Origin: Collimonas sp. UBA1456
Lineage (GTDB): Bacteria; Pseudomonadota; Gammaproteobacteria; Burkholderiales; Burkholderiaceae_D
Reading direction: 5' to 3'
Assembly: GCA_002325825.1 (NCBI GenBank)
Contig: DCSW01000085.1
Location: 1-8,740 of the forward strand
Length of the DNA stretch: 8,740 nucleotides
Shown: positions 1 to 8,530 of the stretch, in pieces
Layout: every line of letters starts with the position of its first letter
How positions within the stretch are numbered: the first letter of the stretch is position 1
Notes under the pieces: generated by a model
The model's input: the letters and a program-made list of their open reading frames with translations, nothing else
The model's database searches: none
Told to the model about the DNA's origin: nothing
Position numbers and translations under genes: made by a program

Positions 1-227
1 CACGCGCATTATCTTCCGATAACTTTCGGATAGAACTCAATCTACCCCGCTGCATTGCGGCGGCTGATTACATCGGGGTTATCGCTGGCATCCGCTGTTA
101 ATGCCTGATCTCAGAACCAGATATTCGAGTCAGAAACGGCTATAAAAATAAAAAATTTCTTTATAGAACCAACATATAACAGCGGGTGATACCTTTAAGG
201 GGACTCAGGTGTACTGACAAACGCGAA
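1..227. other. Region without recognisable gene, downstream of the histone-like gene
   Basis: I see no convincing coding region here on either strand. It lies downstream of the histone-like gene, which is read leftward. Two weak structures are visible. One is an AT-rich hairpin, CTATAAA at 140-146 pairing with TTTATAG at 160-166, with an A/T-rich loop; it could end the histone transcript but lacks a GC stem. The other is a 9-bp inverted repeat, CCGCTGTTA at 92-100 and TAACAGCGG at 177-185, enclosing that hairpin. Neither can be assigned a function. Confidence 0.4.
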
Positions 228-557
228 TTACGGACGTATACCAGTCGGGAAAGGCCAAGCTGCTGCCGGATTGAGCACTGTCTTGACTGCTGGCTCTGCC
301 GCAGGTTTCGCTGCTACCTTAGCTACTGGCTTTTTTAATGCTGGCTTAGCTGCGACTTTCTTAACCGCCGGCTTCTTGATAGCTGGTTTCGCTGCAGGCT
401 TGGCCACTGACTTCTTTGCCGCTACTGAATTTTCAGCTGCAATAGCTTTCTTTGCAACTAGTTTCTTAACTGCTGCTTTTGCTATTAGCTTCTTGGCTGG
501 CGCTGCCTTCTTCGCAGCGGACTCATTCGCTGCGGGCTTCTTTTCTGCTGTTACCAT
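228..557 (-). CDS. Histone H1-like DNA-binding protein, Lys/Ala/Pro-rich
   Basis: This is a 109-residue protein with about 25 Lys and 34 Ala, arranged as irregular AAKKPA/KPAVKK-type repeats through residues 6-92. Such composition is typical of bacterial histone H1-like proteins (HctB/BpH1 type), which bind DNA non-specifically and compact the nucleoid. The C-terminus, LNPAAAWPFPTGIRP, matches from memory a conserved tail of Burkholderiales H1-like proteins, so the gene appears complete. The start is placed at the ATG at 555-557 because an AAGGAG ribosome binding site lies 7 nt upstream; an in-frame start at 590 would add an unrelated MIFSITRRRNK leader and bypass that site. No membrane segment or enzymatic domain is visible. 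The gene follows nrdB on the same strand after a 353-nt gap containing a strong palindrome, so it is probably transcribed separately. The exact function in this organism is inferred from composition. Confidence 0.87.
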   Translation of the reverse strand: MVTAEKKPAANESAAKKAAPAKKLIAKAAVKKLVAKKAIAAENSVAAKKSVAKPAAKPAIKKPAVKKVAAKPALKKPVAKVAAKPAAEPAVKTVLNPAAAWPFPTGIRP

Positions 558-603
558 TTTGTTTCTCCTTCGCGTGATGGAAAAAATCAAACTTCAAGTT
601 GGA

Positions 604-639
604 AATCCGCCGTACCCATCGCGATGGGTACGGCGGATT
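604..639. repeat. Perfect 36-bp palindrome between nrdB and the histone-like gene
   Basis: The 18-nt half AATCCGCCGTACCCATCG is followed directly by its exact reverse complement, centred at 621/622. As RNA it would form a long GC-rich stem of about 16 bp with a CGCG tetraloop. It lies 46 nt upstream of the histone-like start codon and 272 nt beyond the nrdB stop. Leftward it is followed by TTTCC and only later by a T6 run (581-586), so it is a poor fit to a classical rho-independent terminator. It could still be the nrdAB terminator, an operator for the histone gene, or a dispersed palindromic repeat. Confidence 0.85.
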
Positions 640-655
640 ATTCATTAGGACAATC

Positions 656-694
656 AGTTCAGCTTGTGCTAATGAGTTCAGCACCAGCTGAACT
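656..694. repeat. Three copies of the octamer AGTTCAGC, two forming a hairpin
   Basis: AGTTCAGC occurs at 656-663 and 675-682, and its exact reverse complement GCTGAACT lies at 687-694. The second and third copies form an 8-bp stem with a 4-nt loop (ACCA). The site is in the intergenic stretch 558-910, about 217-255 nt past the nrdB stop. No T-tract follows in either direction, so terminator function is doubtful. A protein-binding site or mRNA 3'-end structure is possible. Confidence 0.6.
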
Positions 695-910
695 ACTTCA
701 TTTCCCTCATTGATGCAGCACTTCCAACCATCATTGGCTCAGCGCCTTTCACAGCACTTATCTGCCGCATTCCATGTCCAAAAAACGCCGGCGGTTACGC
801 TAACGTCGCAATTCTATTGCGGAGATACTTTGCTTTTGCAAACAAAAATGTCGCCAAACATGACTGAATTGACGGTAAGTAGCCGACGATATATTAGAGA
901 TCTGAAGCTT
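695..910. other. 3' flank of nrdB, no gene seen
   Basis: This part of the nrdB-histone gap has no supported gene. It holds a short perfect hairpin, CGCAAT at 807-812 and ATTGCG at 816-821 with loop TCT. On the minus strand CGCCGGCG (786-793) is followed by a T6 run (780-785), which resembles a terminator but has no loop-forming stem. One plus-strand reading frame (710-1084) begins here but runs antisense into the conserved 3' end of nrdB, so I treat it as spurious. Confidence 0.4.
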
Positions 911-2086
911 TTATTCCCAGTTCAGTGCACCACCAGTTTGGTATTCGATTACACGAGTCTCAAAAAAGTTGCGTTCCTTTTTCAGATCTATCATCTCACT
1001 CATCCAGGGAAAGGGGTTTTCTTCTTTAGGAAACATTGGGCCCAGTCCGATCTGCTGCGCGCGGCGATTTGCGATGAACCGTAAATATTCTTTGAACATT
1101 GGCGCATTCAAACCGAGCACTCCACTTGGCATTGTATCCTCTGCGTAACGATATTCCAACTCTACTGCGCTTAAAAACAACGCTTTAATTTCATCGCGGA
1201 ATTCCATAGTCCACAAATGCGGATTTTCCATCTTGATCGTATTGATCAAATCGATCCCGAAATTGCAATGCATCGACTCGTCACGCAAGATGTATTGATA
1301 CTGTTCAGCGGCACCCATCATCTTGTTCTGACGGCCCAGAGCAAGGATCTGCGTGAAGCCGACATAGAAGAAAAGTCCTTCCATAATGCAGGCGAAAATG
1401 ATCAGCGAACGCAGCAGCTTCTGATCGTTCTCAGTGGTACCGGTCTTGAACTCAGGATTGGTCAACGTATTGATGAAAGGGATCAGAAACTCGTCCTTAT
1501 CGCTGATCGATTTGATTTCGTGATAGGCGTTGAATATCTCGGCTTCGTCCAAACCGAGCGATTCCACGATGTATTGATAAGCGTGGGTATGAATCGCCTC
1601 TTCAAACGCCTGGCGCAGCAGGTACTGACGGCATTCCGGCGCCGTAATATGGCGATAGGTGCCAAGCACGATATTGTTAGCGGCCAGCGAATCGGCAGTG
1701 ACGAAAAATCCCAGATTGCGCTTGACAAGACGACGTTCGTCTTCGGTCAGACCGTTCGGGTTCTTCCACAGTGCGATATCGCGCTGCATGTTGATTTCCT
1801 GCGGCATCCAGTGGTTGGCGCAGCCTGCCAGGTACTTGTCCCAAGCCCATTTGTACTTGAGCGGCACCAACTGGTTGACGTCGGTATAACCATTGATGAT
1901 GCGCTTGTCGGCAGAATTGACGCGGTGCGTAGTATCGGCCGCAAGCGCAGAAGTTACCTGCCCCATGAGCGCCGGGTTAAAAGCAGTATCGGACGTTTGT
2001 GGATGAGCCGAGGGAGGAAACCCTGGCTGTGCCGACGGGGCACGAGGAGCGGACACCAAACTTTTTTCTTCATCCCAGGAGAGCAT
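911..2086 (-). CDS. nrdB: Ribonucleoside-diphosphate reductase subunit beta (class Ia R2)
   Basis: This is the cytoplasmic R2 subunit. It houses the diiron centre and stable tyrosyl radical passed to NrdA for reduction of ribonucleotides to deoxyribonucleotides. The protein has 391 residues. Mapping onto E. coli R2 gives Asp132 (TADSLAANN), Glu163 and His166 (EEAIH), Glu236 (IMEGLFF), and Glu270 and His273 (RDESMH) as iron ligands, with Tyr170 (THAY) as the radical tyrosine. Tyr382 in the C-terminal tail (VIEYQTGGALNWE) would fit the radical-transfer tyrosine. Residues 1-60 form a low-complexity Ala/Pro/Ser-rich extension before the conserved core begins at about KRIINGYTDVNQLVP. The ATG at 2084-2086 has an AAGGA ribosome binding site about 7 nt upstream. 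It lies 161 nt downstream of nrdA, in the usual nrdAB order. No lesions are visible. Confidence 0.97.
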   Translation of the reverse strand: MLSWDEEKSLVSAPRAPSAQPGFPPSAHPQTSDTAFNPALMGQVTSALAADTTHRVNSADKRIINGYTDVNQLVPLKYKWAWDKYLAGCANHWMPQEINMQRDIALWKNPNGLTEDERRLVKRNLGFFVTADSLAANNIVLGTYRHITAPECRQYLLRQAFEEAIHTHAYQYIVESLGLDEAEIFNAYHEIKSISDKDEFLIPFINTLTNPEFKTGTTENDQKLLRSLIIFACIMEGLFFYVGFTQILALGRQNKMMGAAEQYQYILRDESMHCNFGIDLINTIKMENPHLWTMEFRDEIKALFLSAVELEYRYAEDTMPSGVLGLNAPMFKEYLRFIANRRAQQIGLGPMFPKEENPFPWMSEMIDLKKERNFFETRVIEYQTGGALNWE

Positions 2087-2247
2087 TCTTTATTCCTTTA
2101 TCTTTGTAGGGCGCGCAAACCTACTGCCCGCACTATCTCTCTTTGTAATTGACGTGTTTTAGCTAGTGAATTGGGGGCAGAGTAATTCGCCACGATACGG
2201 CGGCTGTTCAACACTCGCGGCGCGCCTCTACCCTCAAAATAGCTAGC
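2087..2247. other. nrdA-nrdB intergenic spacer with a possible hairpin before nrdB
   Basis: The 161-nt gap holds no gene. GTAGG (2106-2110) and CCTAC (2120-2124) can form a 5-bp stem with a 9-nt loop just upstream of the nrdB ribosome binding site, so it might influence nrdB translation. AGCTAG occurs at 2161-2166 and again within TAGCTAGC at 2240-2247 next to the nrdA stop. No T-tract terminator or clear promoter is seen, so co-transcription of nrdA and nrdB is plausible. Confidence 0.35.
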
Positions 2248-5151
2248 TTACTGGCAAGCTTCACATTCTTCAAAATCAGGATCGCCAGGACGCATGGTGC
2301 ACACCAGGCCATCCCGTTCCTGCGGCGCTGCTTCCACTGCTACAGTGCCGTATGTTGCTGCCTCACCGCCGTCGATACCGTCGCCAACCGCCACCGCATT
2401 CAACGCGCCGGTTTTCGACGTCGATTTCTCGGTATGCGTGGCGCCGATGGTACGCAGGTAGTAGGTGGTTTTGAGACCACGCAACCATGCCAGCTTGTAG
2501 GTTTCATCCAGCTTCTTTCCGGATGCGCCTGCCATATAGATATTCAACGACTGAGCCTGATCGATCCACTTCTGACGGCGCGATGCGGCTTCCACCAGCC
2601 AGGACGGCTCAACTTCGAATGCGGTGGCATAAATATCGCGCAAATCCTGCGGAATGCGGTCGATCTTGGCCAGGCTACCGTCGAAATACTTGAGGTCGGA
2701 GATCATCACTTCATCCCACAGGCCTCGCGCTTTCAGGTCACGCACCAGATACCCATTGATTTCAGTGAATTCGCCGGACAAGTTCGATTTCACGTACAGA
2801 TTCTGGTAAGTCGGTTCGATGCATGCCGATACACCGATGATGTTCGAGATCGTCGCGGTCGGCGCAATAGCTACGCAGTTCGAATTCCGCATGCCATATT
2901 GCTTGATGCGGGCACGCAGTTCTGTCCAGTCCAACGACTCGGACAGATCGGTTTCGAGATAGCCGCCGCGCTCTTCCGCCAGCAGTTTCAGCGAATCTTG
3001 CGGCAGGATGCCACGGTCCCACAAGGAGCCGCGGTAGCTGCTGTAACGGCCGCGCTCTTCCGCCAATTCGGTCGATGCCCAGTAGGCATGGAAACAAACT
3101 ATCTCCATCGAACGATCGGCAAATTCGACCGCTTCTTTTGATGCATAAGGCACGCGCATCATGTGCAGACAATCCTGGAAACCCATGATGCCGAGTCCAA
3201 CCGGACGGTGCTGCAGGTTAGAATCACGCGCCTTCTTGACTGCATAATAGTTAATATCTATCACATTATCCAGCATGCGCATCGCAGTATTGATGGTTTT
3301 CTGCAATTTGGCACGATCCAGTTGGCCGTCTTTCATATGCGCCGGCAGATTGACCGACCCCAGATTACAAACCGCGATCTCGGATTCATTGGTATTCAGT
3401 GTGATCTCGGTGCACAGGTTTGAGCTGTGCACCATGCCGACGTGCTGCTGCGGCGAACGGATATTGCATGGATCCTTGAAAGTGATCCATGGGTGACCGG
3501 TTTCGAACAGCATCGACAGCATCTTGCGCCATAGATCCAGCGCCTGAACTTTCTTGAACAGACGCAATTCTCCTTGTGCCGCCTTGGCTTCATAGCCGGT
3601 ATAAGCAGCTTCGAAGGCTTTGCCGACCTTGTCATGCAGGTCCGGCGCATCACTTGGCGAAAACAAGGTCCACTCGCCCTTTTTCATCACGCGCTTCATG
3701 AACAGATCGGGAATCCAGTTGGCAGTATTCATGTCGTGGGTACGACGGCGATCGTCGCCGGTATTTTTACGTAAGTCGAGGAATTCCTCGATGTCCATGT
3801 GCCAGGTTTCCAAATAGGCGCAGACTGCGCCCTTGCGCTTGCCGCCCTGGTTGACCGCCACAGCGGTATCGTTGACCACCTTCAGGAAGGGCACCACGCC
3901 TTGCGACTTGCCGTTGGTGCCTTTGATGTGGGCACCCAGCGAACGCACTGGCGTCCAGTCATTGCCGAGGCCGCCGGCGTACTTCGCCAATAAGGCATTT
4001 TCCTTGATGGCTTCGTAAATGCCGTCGAGATCATCGGCCACCGTTGTCAGGTAGCACGACGACAACTGCGGGCGCTGGGTGCCGGAGTTAAAAAGGGTCG
4101 GTGTCGAGCTCATGAAATCGAAACTCGACAACAGGTTGTAGAACTCAATAGCACGCGCTTCGCGGTTGATTTCATTCAAAGCTAAGCCCATCGCCACACG
4201 CATGTAGAATGCTTGTGGCATTTCGATGCGGATATCGCGGACGTGCAGGAAATAACGGTCGTACAGCGTCTGCAGGCCGAGATAACCGAATTGCAGATCG
4301 CGCTCCGGCTTCAATGCTTCACCCAGCAACGTCAAATCAAATTGTGCCAGCTTCGCATCGAGCAAATCGGCCTCGATACCCCTTTTAATGAATTTCGGGA
4401 AATATTTAAGATATTCAGCCTGGGCGTCGACTTGCGCCACTTCCTTGCCAAACACTTCCTTACGGATCGTATGCATCAGCAGACGTGCGGTAATCGTGCT
4501 GTAAACAGGGTCTTTTTCCATCAGCGCACGCGCCGCAAGGATCGCAGACTTATGCAGTTCTTCGACCGGCACGCCGTCGTACAAATTCTTGACGGTTTCA
4601 GCCAGGATCGCTTCAGCGTCGACGTGTTTTTCCAGGCCGATACAGGCGGCGGTAATCAGACTGCGTACCTGATTCATATCCAGCGCGCGGCGCTGGCCGT
4701 CTTCCGTGACGAACAATTCGGTGACATCGGCGGCTGGCTTGCTGGCGCCCTGCTGCTGCGAACGCTCTTCCATGCGCTTAGCACGGTACAGCACGTAGGC
4801 GCGCGCCACATCGTGTTCGCCGGAGCGCATCAGGGACAATTCGACCTGATCCTGGATGTCTTCAATATGGAACGTGCCGCCGTTCGGCTGGCGACGCACC
4901 AACGCAGCCAGCACATTGGAAGTCAGTTGCTCAACCAGTTCGCGCACGCGCGCAGAAGCTGCGCCCTGGCCACCACTCACAGCGAGGAAAGCCTTGGTGA
5001 CAGCGATCGAGATCTTGGATGGTTCGAAACCGACCACGGCGCCGTTGCGACGAATGATCCTGTAGTCGCCGAAAAGACCGCTGCCGGCCGATGTCGTAAC
5101 ACCAGCAACATCGGCTAATAATTTTCCGGAAATTTCTTGATTAGATTGCAC
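2248..5151 (-). CDS. nrdA: Ribonucleoside-diphosphate reductase subunit alpha (class Ia R1), two ATP-cones
   Basis: This is the catalytic and allosteric R1 subunit, which reduces NDPs to dNDPs with NrdB. From the GTG start at 5149-5151 it has 967 residues. Residues about 30-129 are an ATP-cone (YRIIRRNG, FEPSKI). Residues about 145-234 resemble a second, diverged ATP-cone, a layout known from P. aeruginosa NrdA. The barrel carries the active-site Asn578, Cys580 and Glu582 (SSNLCTEI), redox cysteines Cys366 (SSCYLTT) and Cys595 (AVCNLGS), the radical-relay pair Tyr897-Tyr898 (TTYYLRT), and the C-terminal redox tail CEACQ (Cys963, Cys966). The frame stays open up to an ATG at 5257-5259, which would add 36 residues. 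I prefer the GTG because GGGAGA precedes it by 4 nt and the added segment is hydrophobic and unlike R1 N-termini. No lesions are visible. NrdR-like boxes upstream suggest repression when dATP/ATP levels are high. Confidence 0.96.
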   Translation of the reverse strand: MQSNQEISGKLLADVAGVTTSAGSGLFGDYRIIRRNGAVVGFEPSKISIAVTKAFLAVSGGQGAASARVRELVEQLTSNVLAALVRRQPNGGTFHIEDIQDQVELSLMRSGEHDVARAYVLYRAKRMEERSQQQGASKPAADVTELFVTEDGQRRALDMNQVRSLITAACIGLEKHVDAEAILAETVKNLYDGVPVEELHKSAILAARALMEKDPVYSTITARLLMHTIRKEVFGKEVAQVDAQAEYLKYFPKFIKRGIEADLLDAKLAQFDLTLLGEALKPERDLQFGYLGLQTLYDRYFLHVRDIRIEMPQAFYMRVAMGLALNEINREARAIEFYNLLSSFDFMSSTPTLFNSGTQRPQLSSCYLTTVADDLDGIYEAIKENALLAKYAGGLGNDWTPVRSLGAHIKGTNGKSQGVVPFLKVVNDTAVAVNQGGKRKGAVCAYLETWHMDIEEFLDLRKNTGDDRRRTHDMNTANWIPDLFMKRVMKKGEWTLFSPSDAPDLHDKVGKAFEAAYTGYEAKAAQGELRLFKKVQALDLWRKMLSMLFETGHPWITFKDPCNIRSPQQHVGMVHSSNLCTEITLNTNESEIAVCNLGSVNLPAHMKDGQLDRAKLQKTINTAMRMLDNVIDINYYAVKKARDSNLQHRPVGLGIMGFQDCLHMMRVPYASKEAVEFADRSMEIVCFHAYWASTELAEERGRYSSYRGSLWDRGILPQDSLKLLAEERGGYLETDLSESLDWTELRARIKQYGMRNSNCVAIAPTATISNIIGVSACIEPTYQNLYVKSNLSGEFTEINGYLVRDLKARGLWDEVMISDLKYFDGSLAKIDRIPQDLRDIYATAFEVEPSWLVEAASRRQKWIDQAQSLNIYMAGASGKKLDETYKLAWLRGLKTTYYLRTIGATHTEKSTSKTGALNAVAVGDGIDGGEAATYGTVAVEAAPQERDGLVCTMRPGDPDFEECEACQ

Positions 5152-5155
5152 TGAG

Positions 5156-5161
5156 TCTCCC
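5156..5161 (-). promoter_or_regulatory. Ribosome binding site deciding the nrdA start
   Basis: On the minus strand GGGAGA is followed by CTCA and then GTG (5149-5151). This is the best Shine-Dalgarno match near the nrdA 5' end. The two upstream in-frame ATGs are poorly served: the one at 5257-5259 has only GGGG about 11 nt away, and the one at 5185-5187 has a weak AGG. Confidence 0.6.
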
Positions 5162-5557
5162 GAGACTGTGAAAGCAAGCGAACCCATGACGCCTGCTGTG
5201 ATTAATGAGAACCTTTGAACCGGCAACAGTTCACCGGTGGCAGATACAACACATGCCATTTCTACATCAGCCCCGTACTACATCGCTGCGTCCGCAGCAA
5301 CACTTGATACTCATGAGTGACGTTTAAACGGAATGACTGAAAATGCACTAACGTAAGCGTTGAAAAAGTTGGCAATATGTTGAAAACATGGTGAAGAAGT
5401 ATGTGCCAGATATTAGTGAGTGACAACAAATGCGACCACCTGGGAAGGCGTCCCGCTGCCATCAGGCACTTACATCTGAGCGATATGTGTATAAGTACAA
5501 GATAAAGCATTCCCCTATGCAGATGAACAACAAAACAGTCAAATGCGAGACATAAAA
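5162..5557 (-). other. Long nrdA 5' leader with a cluster of small inverted repeats
   Basis: If transcription starts near 5587, nrdA has an untranslated leader of about 430 nt. In transcript order it contains TCCC/GGGA arms (5451-5454, 5442-5445), ATGTT-loop-AACAT (5377-5389), AACG-loop-CGTT (5350-5361), the perfect palindrome CGTTTAAACG (5321-5330), the perfect palindrome ACTCATGAGT (5309-5318), and GCTGC-loop-GCAGC (5285-5298). CAAATGCGA also occurs twice (5428-5436, 5540-5548 on the plus strand). I see no cobalamin-riboswitch core. An open frame at 5262-5561 fills part of it but has no ribosome binding site or protein-like character. Confidence 0.4.
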
Positions 5558-5573
5558 ACACTGTATATAGTTT
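5558..5573. promoter_or_regulatory. NrdR box 1 upstream of nrdA
   Basis: ACACTGTATATAGTTT matches 14 of 16 positions of the palindromic NrdR consensus (ACACWATATATWGTGT form). NrdR is an ATP-cone zinc-finger repressor of ribonucleotide reductase operons in many bacteria. The site lies upstream of nrdA, where NrdR control is expected, and its partner lies 30 bp away. Confidence 0.75.
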
Positions 5574-5587
5574 TATGATTTTAATTT

Positions 5588-5603
5588 TTACTAATTGTAG
5601 TAC
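5588..5603. promoter_or_regulatory. NrdR box 2 (diverged), overlapping the putative -10
   Basis: TTACTAATTGTAGTAC matches about 9 of 16 NrdR consensus positions and keeps the outer AC...GT core. Its start is 30 bp from the start of box 1, with a 14-bp gap. That is close to three helical turns and to the tandem spacing known for NrdR sites. On sequence alone it would be weak; the spacing is the main support. Confidence 0.5.
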
Positions 5604-5622
5604 CTAGAAGGCGCTGACGCAA
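5594..5622 (-). promoter_or_regulatory. Candidate nrdA promoter
   Basis: On the minus strand TTGCGT (5617-5622, 3/6 to the -35 consensus) is followed by a 17-nt spacer and TACAAT (5594-5599, 5/6 to the -10 consensus). The -10 lies inside NrdR box 2 and box 1 would fall just after the start site near 5587, a sensible geometry for repression. The -35 is poor, so the assignment is tentative. Confidence 0.45.
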
Positions 5623-5665
5623 TATTTAAAAGCAATCTTTTTTTGCCAAAAATTCAAGAAAGCAA

Positions 5666-6320
5666 TTAACTTTTGCAGTCTACAACCGCAAAGCGGAGCT
5701 GCGGCTTGATGCACGCTTGCGGTGTATCCCCGGCTAACGCTTGCTGGTATGGTGCCCAATCGGAAAATGGCCCCGGATCAGTTTTCCTGCTGGGCGCAAT
5801 GTGCTGGTGCCCGGTTACCACGGCGAGAGACTAACGCAAGCGCAGCGCATGGGTCAATGTTGCAAGAATCAGATATTGCGAATCGGGAAATTTTTCAAAA
5901 TTACTGCCTTCCAGCTCGATGTCGATCGAAGAATCATTGCAACGTTCGCGCCTCTCGAAACTGGATATCCTGCCTGGCGTGCCAGGCAGGATCGTTGGTC
6001 GATACTAGCTGGATGACGCCGCCGTCACGCAATATCAGGAAATGAGATGAGACCCGCAGCGGCCGCAACTGTTTGAAATAAGGATGTTCATTATAGTCGA
6101 GTCGTTTGTTGAACAGATCAGCAATATAGGAGACGCTACACTGGCCCGGCGGCAAGCTGATATTGTAAATCACTAGCAGATCGGCACTGCAATCGATCGG
6201 CCGAGGATCGCAATTCGGCGACGGATGGCGCACAACTGTATCGGCGCGACACCAGTCGTCGGCGCCAACCTCAAAGTCAGGACGCACCGGCAATACAGTA
6301 TTCTTTTGCGGCTCCGCCAT
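5666..6320 (-). pseudogene. ampD: AmpD, 1,6-anhydro-N-acetylmuramyl-L-alanine amidase (degraded)
   Basis: AmpD is a cytoplasmic zinc amidase that removes the peptide from anhydro-muropeptides during peptidoglycan recycling and keeps AmpR/AmpC signalling low. The remnant starts at ATG 6318-6320, 22 nt after the pilR remnant. Recognisable blocks are HPSPNCDPRP, LLVIYNISLPPGQ, SSIDIELEG and VTGHQHIAPSRKTDPGP. Three lesions are visible. The zinc-ligand His of the HNISLPPG motif is Tyr52 (TAC at 6165-6167, one C-to-T step from CAC). One extra base near 5950-5956 shifts the frame after PAWHARQDIQFRE; the next frame resumes RERCNDSS. After HALRLR an in-frame TAG (5831-5833) sits where a Tyr codon is expected, and the frame then continues to a TAA at 5666-5668. 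The Gly in SIGIELEG is also Asp. The protein cannot be a working amidase. Confidence 0.92.
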
Positions 6321-6341
6321 GATCACAACCAATGCATGCTG

Positions 6342-7730
6342 TTAGTCCTGCTCATAAATCAACAATCGTTGCATCCGATAACGCAGTTGACGGAAACTGA
6401 TGTCCAGCAATCAGCTGCCTTGGTGCGGTTGAAATACGTGCGCACCAAGGCCTGCCGAATCACATCACGCTCGATGTCATCGAGATAATCCGGCAACGAC
6501 GGCGGCAACTCCAGGCGGGCGTCCCGCATGACCGTGCTTGCGAGAGTCGTTTCAGGGGTAGCCATCACAACCGTGACGGTTGGTGCACTCGCTTCAGCTA
6601 ACTCGTCAATCTCGTCTTCATCGAACCTCAGCGCCTCGGCCGACGTTGCTGCCGCCGCTCCATTTCAATCCGAGATCAGCAACTTCGATCAAGCCGTCGT
6701 TGACAAACGACAGCGCACGCCTCCGGATATTTTCCGGTTCGCGCACATTACCTGGAAACGCATACGCACGTAATGCCGCCAATGCGGCCGGACTCAGATT
6801 GAGCATGTTCAGCTTGCGCCGAAAATATCAACAAGCGCACCAAAATCGCGCTAACCAGCAGCCCGATATCGTTCAACCGTTTCCGCAACGGTGGCCGTTC
6901 TAATTCAACAACATCCAAACGATAGTACAAATCCTGTCGAAATCTACCTGATTTGAAACATTCAGCCAGATTCTGATGGCTAGCGCTAATCAAACGCACA
7001 TCGATCGCCTCTTCCGTGGCCGCGCCGACTCTGAGTAAGCGCCGTTCCTGCATCGCCAGCGGCATCGCCGGTAAATCTACCTTTCTGATAACCGAAGAAC
7101 TCGACTTCCATCAAAGCTTCCGGGATTGCGCCACAGTTTACGGCAACGAAGGGCTTGTCGGCACGCGGACTGATTGAATGAATATAGTGCACGACCGGCT
7201 TCTTGCCTCCGCAAGACTCGCCGGTGATCGCTACCGGCACCATGCTGCGCGCCAGACGGACGATCTGAGCGAGCAATGCCTGCATCGCCGCCGATTAGCC
7301 GATCAGGCGCAAGCCAGCGTTGCTGCGAGGCCGTACATCCGGCTGCAGACAGATGCGCTATGCCGATTGCATCAATAGACGCAATTGATCGAGAGCGACC
7401 GGTTTCGCCAAATAGTCGAAGGCACCGGCTCTTAACGCCATGACGACATTGTCGGCGCTGCTATAGACAGTGGTCACCGCGATCGGGATGACTTTTTAGC
7501 CGCCGCTCACTTTCCGCACGAGTTCGATTCCAAATCCATCAGGCAAACGCATGTCAGCCAGCACCAGCGCATAGTCATGCTGTGCCAGATAGGCGCGCGC
7601 CATAGTCAGGTTTTCGGCGCTATCGACGTCGCACTCCATTTTGCCCAGCGCGATTTCCAGCAATTCCCGCAGGTGGGCTTCGTCATCAACGGCCAGAAAC
7701 GCGCCATTTGGTATATCTTCGTTCCGACAT
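6342..7730 (-). pseudogene. pilR: NtrC/PilR-family sigma-54 response regulator (degraded)
   Basis: Fragments in three frames give receiver, AAA+ and Fis-type HTH domains in order, as in PilR, the type IV pilin gene activator. The probable ATG is at 7728-7730. The receiver keeps the DD pair, the acceptor Asp59 (LADMRLPDG) and the Lys of YLAKPV. Lesions: an extra T at about 7697-7699; in-frame stops TAA 7496-7498, TAG 7358-7360 and TAA 7295-7297 (the last where Gln of RLIGQSAAMQ is plausible); Walker A reads GESCGGKK; GAFTGA has become GRFTGD; a deletion with frame change near 7068-7085 removes the Walker B block before DLP; a smaller deletion lies near 7050. Then GRFRQDLYYRL is intact, with further frameshifts near 6820 and 6660 and a lost T near 6409 in the HTH. 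The tail resumes as ISFRQLRYRMQRL and ends with TAA 6342-6344. No pilS is seen upstream. Assignment to PilR rather than another NtrC relative leans on linkage to ampD. Confidence 0.88.
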
Positions 7731-7768
7731 TGACACGTTGCCGTTATCTTGCTCGGCGTCGCAAAAAA

Positions 7769-8278
7769 TTAATACGCGCCCATGAAATCACGCTTGCCGA
7801 CTGCAATGCCATTGTGGCGCAGGATGTCATAGGCGGTAGTGGCATGGAAGAAGAATTGCGGCAGGCAATAGCTGAGCAGATGGGTCTGTCCAGACAATTC
7901 CTTTTCTTTCGGCATGCTGGAACGTAACACGATTTCCAGGACTTCGCTGCCGTCGATCTGCACTGCGCTCAAGCCATCCAGGAAAGCCAGAGTTTTGTTG
8001 ATGCGAGCATGCAGGTCGGCGAATGTTTATTCGTTGTCTTCATATGGTGGGACTTCAATGCCAGCCAATCGTGCCGGTACGCTCTTAGCGAAATCGGCAG
8101 CGATCTGCGCCTGGCGTACCAATTGGAACATATCGAGAAACAGGCGCGCCTGCAACAGCGCGTTCGGTTCGATTTCCTTTTCGATGGCGTGGGCTTCCGC
8201 TTTTGCCAATACATCGTTCAGGGCGTTAAGAATTTGCTTGAAGACGGGAATTGAAGTGCTGTACATGGAAATGGTCAC
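7769..8278 (-). pseudogene. DUF1993-family protein with one in-frame stop
   Basis: The frame reads 169 codons, near the usual length of this small uncharacterised family, which I recall as related to DinB-like helical bundles. The N-terminal part (SMYSTSIPVFKQIL, LLQARLFLDMFQLVRQAQIAADFAK, RLAGIEVPPYED) ends at TAA 8027-8029. The same frame then continues with TFADLHARINKTLAFLDG, QIDGSEVLEIVL, LPQFFFHATTAYDILRHNG and GKRDFMGAY, ending at 7769-7771. The stop lies between NE and TFADL and is one substitution from CAA or AAA. The GTG start at 8276-8278 has AAGGA 8 nt upstream. This single lesion makes it the least decayed of the three broken genes. Read-through or a sequencing error is possible, but its decayed neighbours favour a genuine pseudogene. 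No biochemical function is known to me. Confidence 0.85.
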
Positions 8279-8530
8279 GAGTATTCCTTAATTGTTGCCA
8301 GCAGGCCCGCAGGTTGTGGGATTGCGAGAAAGGTGTTGCAAGACTAATAAAAGAGTGATGATTATCGTACATGTGAGTAGACTTCGCTGCGCGCGTAGGA
8401 TTACAGACTTAGCAGCCGCCTCTTCTTGGGGCGAACCCATTCCGCCTTGGAAATTAGCCCTTGATTATATTGTTCATTAGACTGGTCGAGTAGGTCGAAG
8501 TCGATTGCGGCAGGCTGTTGGCGGCGCAGA
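8279..8530. other. Intergenic stretch, possibly containing a frameshifted gene tail
   Basis: This stretch lies between the DUF1993 remnant and the partial frame at the right edge. On the minus strand an open frame at +1 relative to that partial gene runs through its stop and on to a TAA at 8401-8403, reading AAIDFDLLDQSNEQY and AEWVRPKKRRLLSL. That may be an out-of-frame continuation or chance. A plus-strand frame at 8292-8480 has no ribosome binding site and no recognisable content. No RNA gene is seen. Confidence 0.3.
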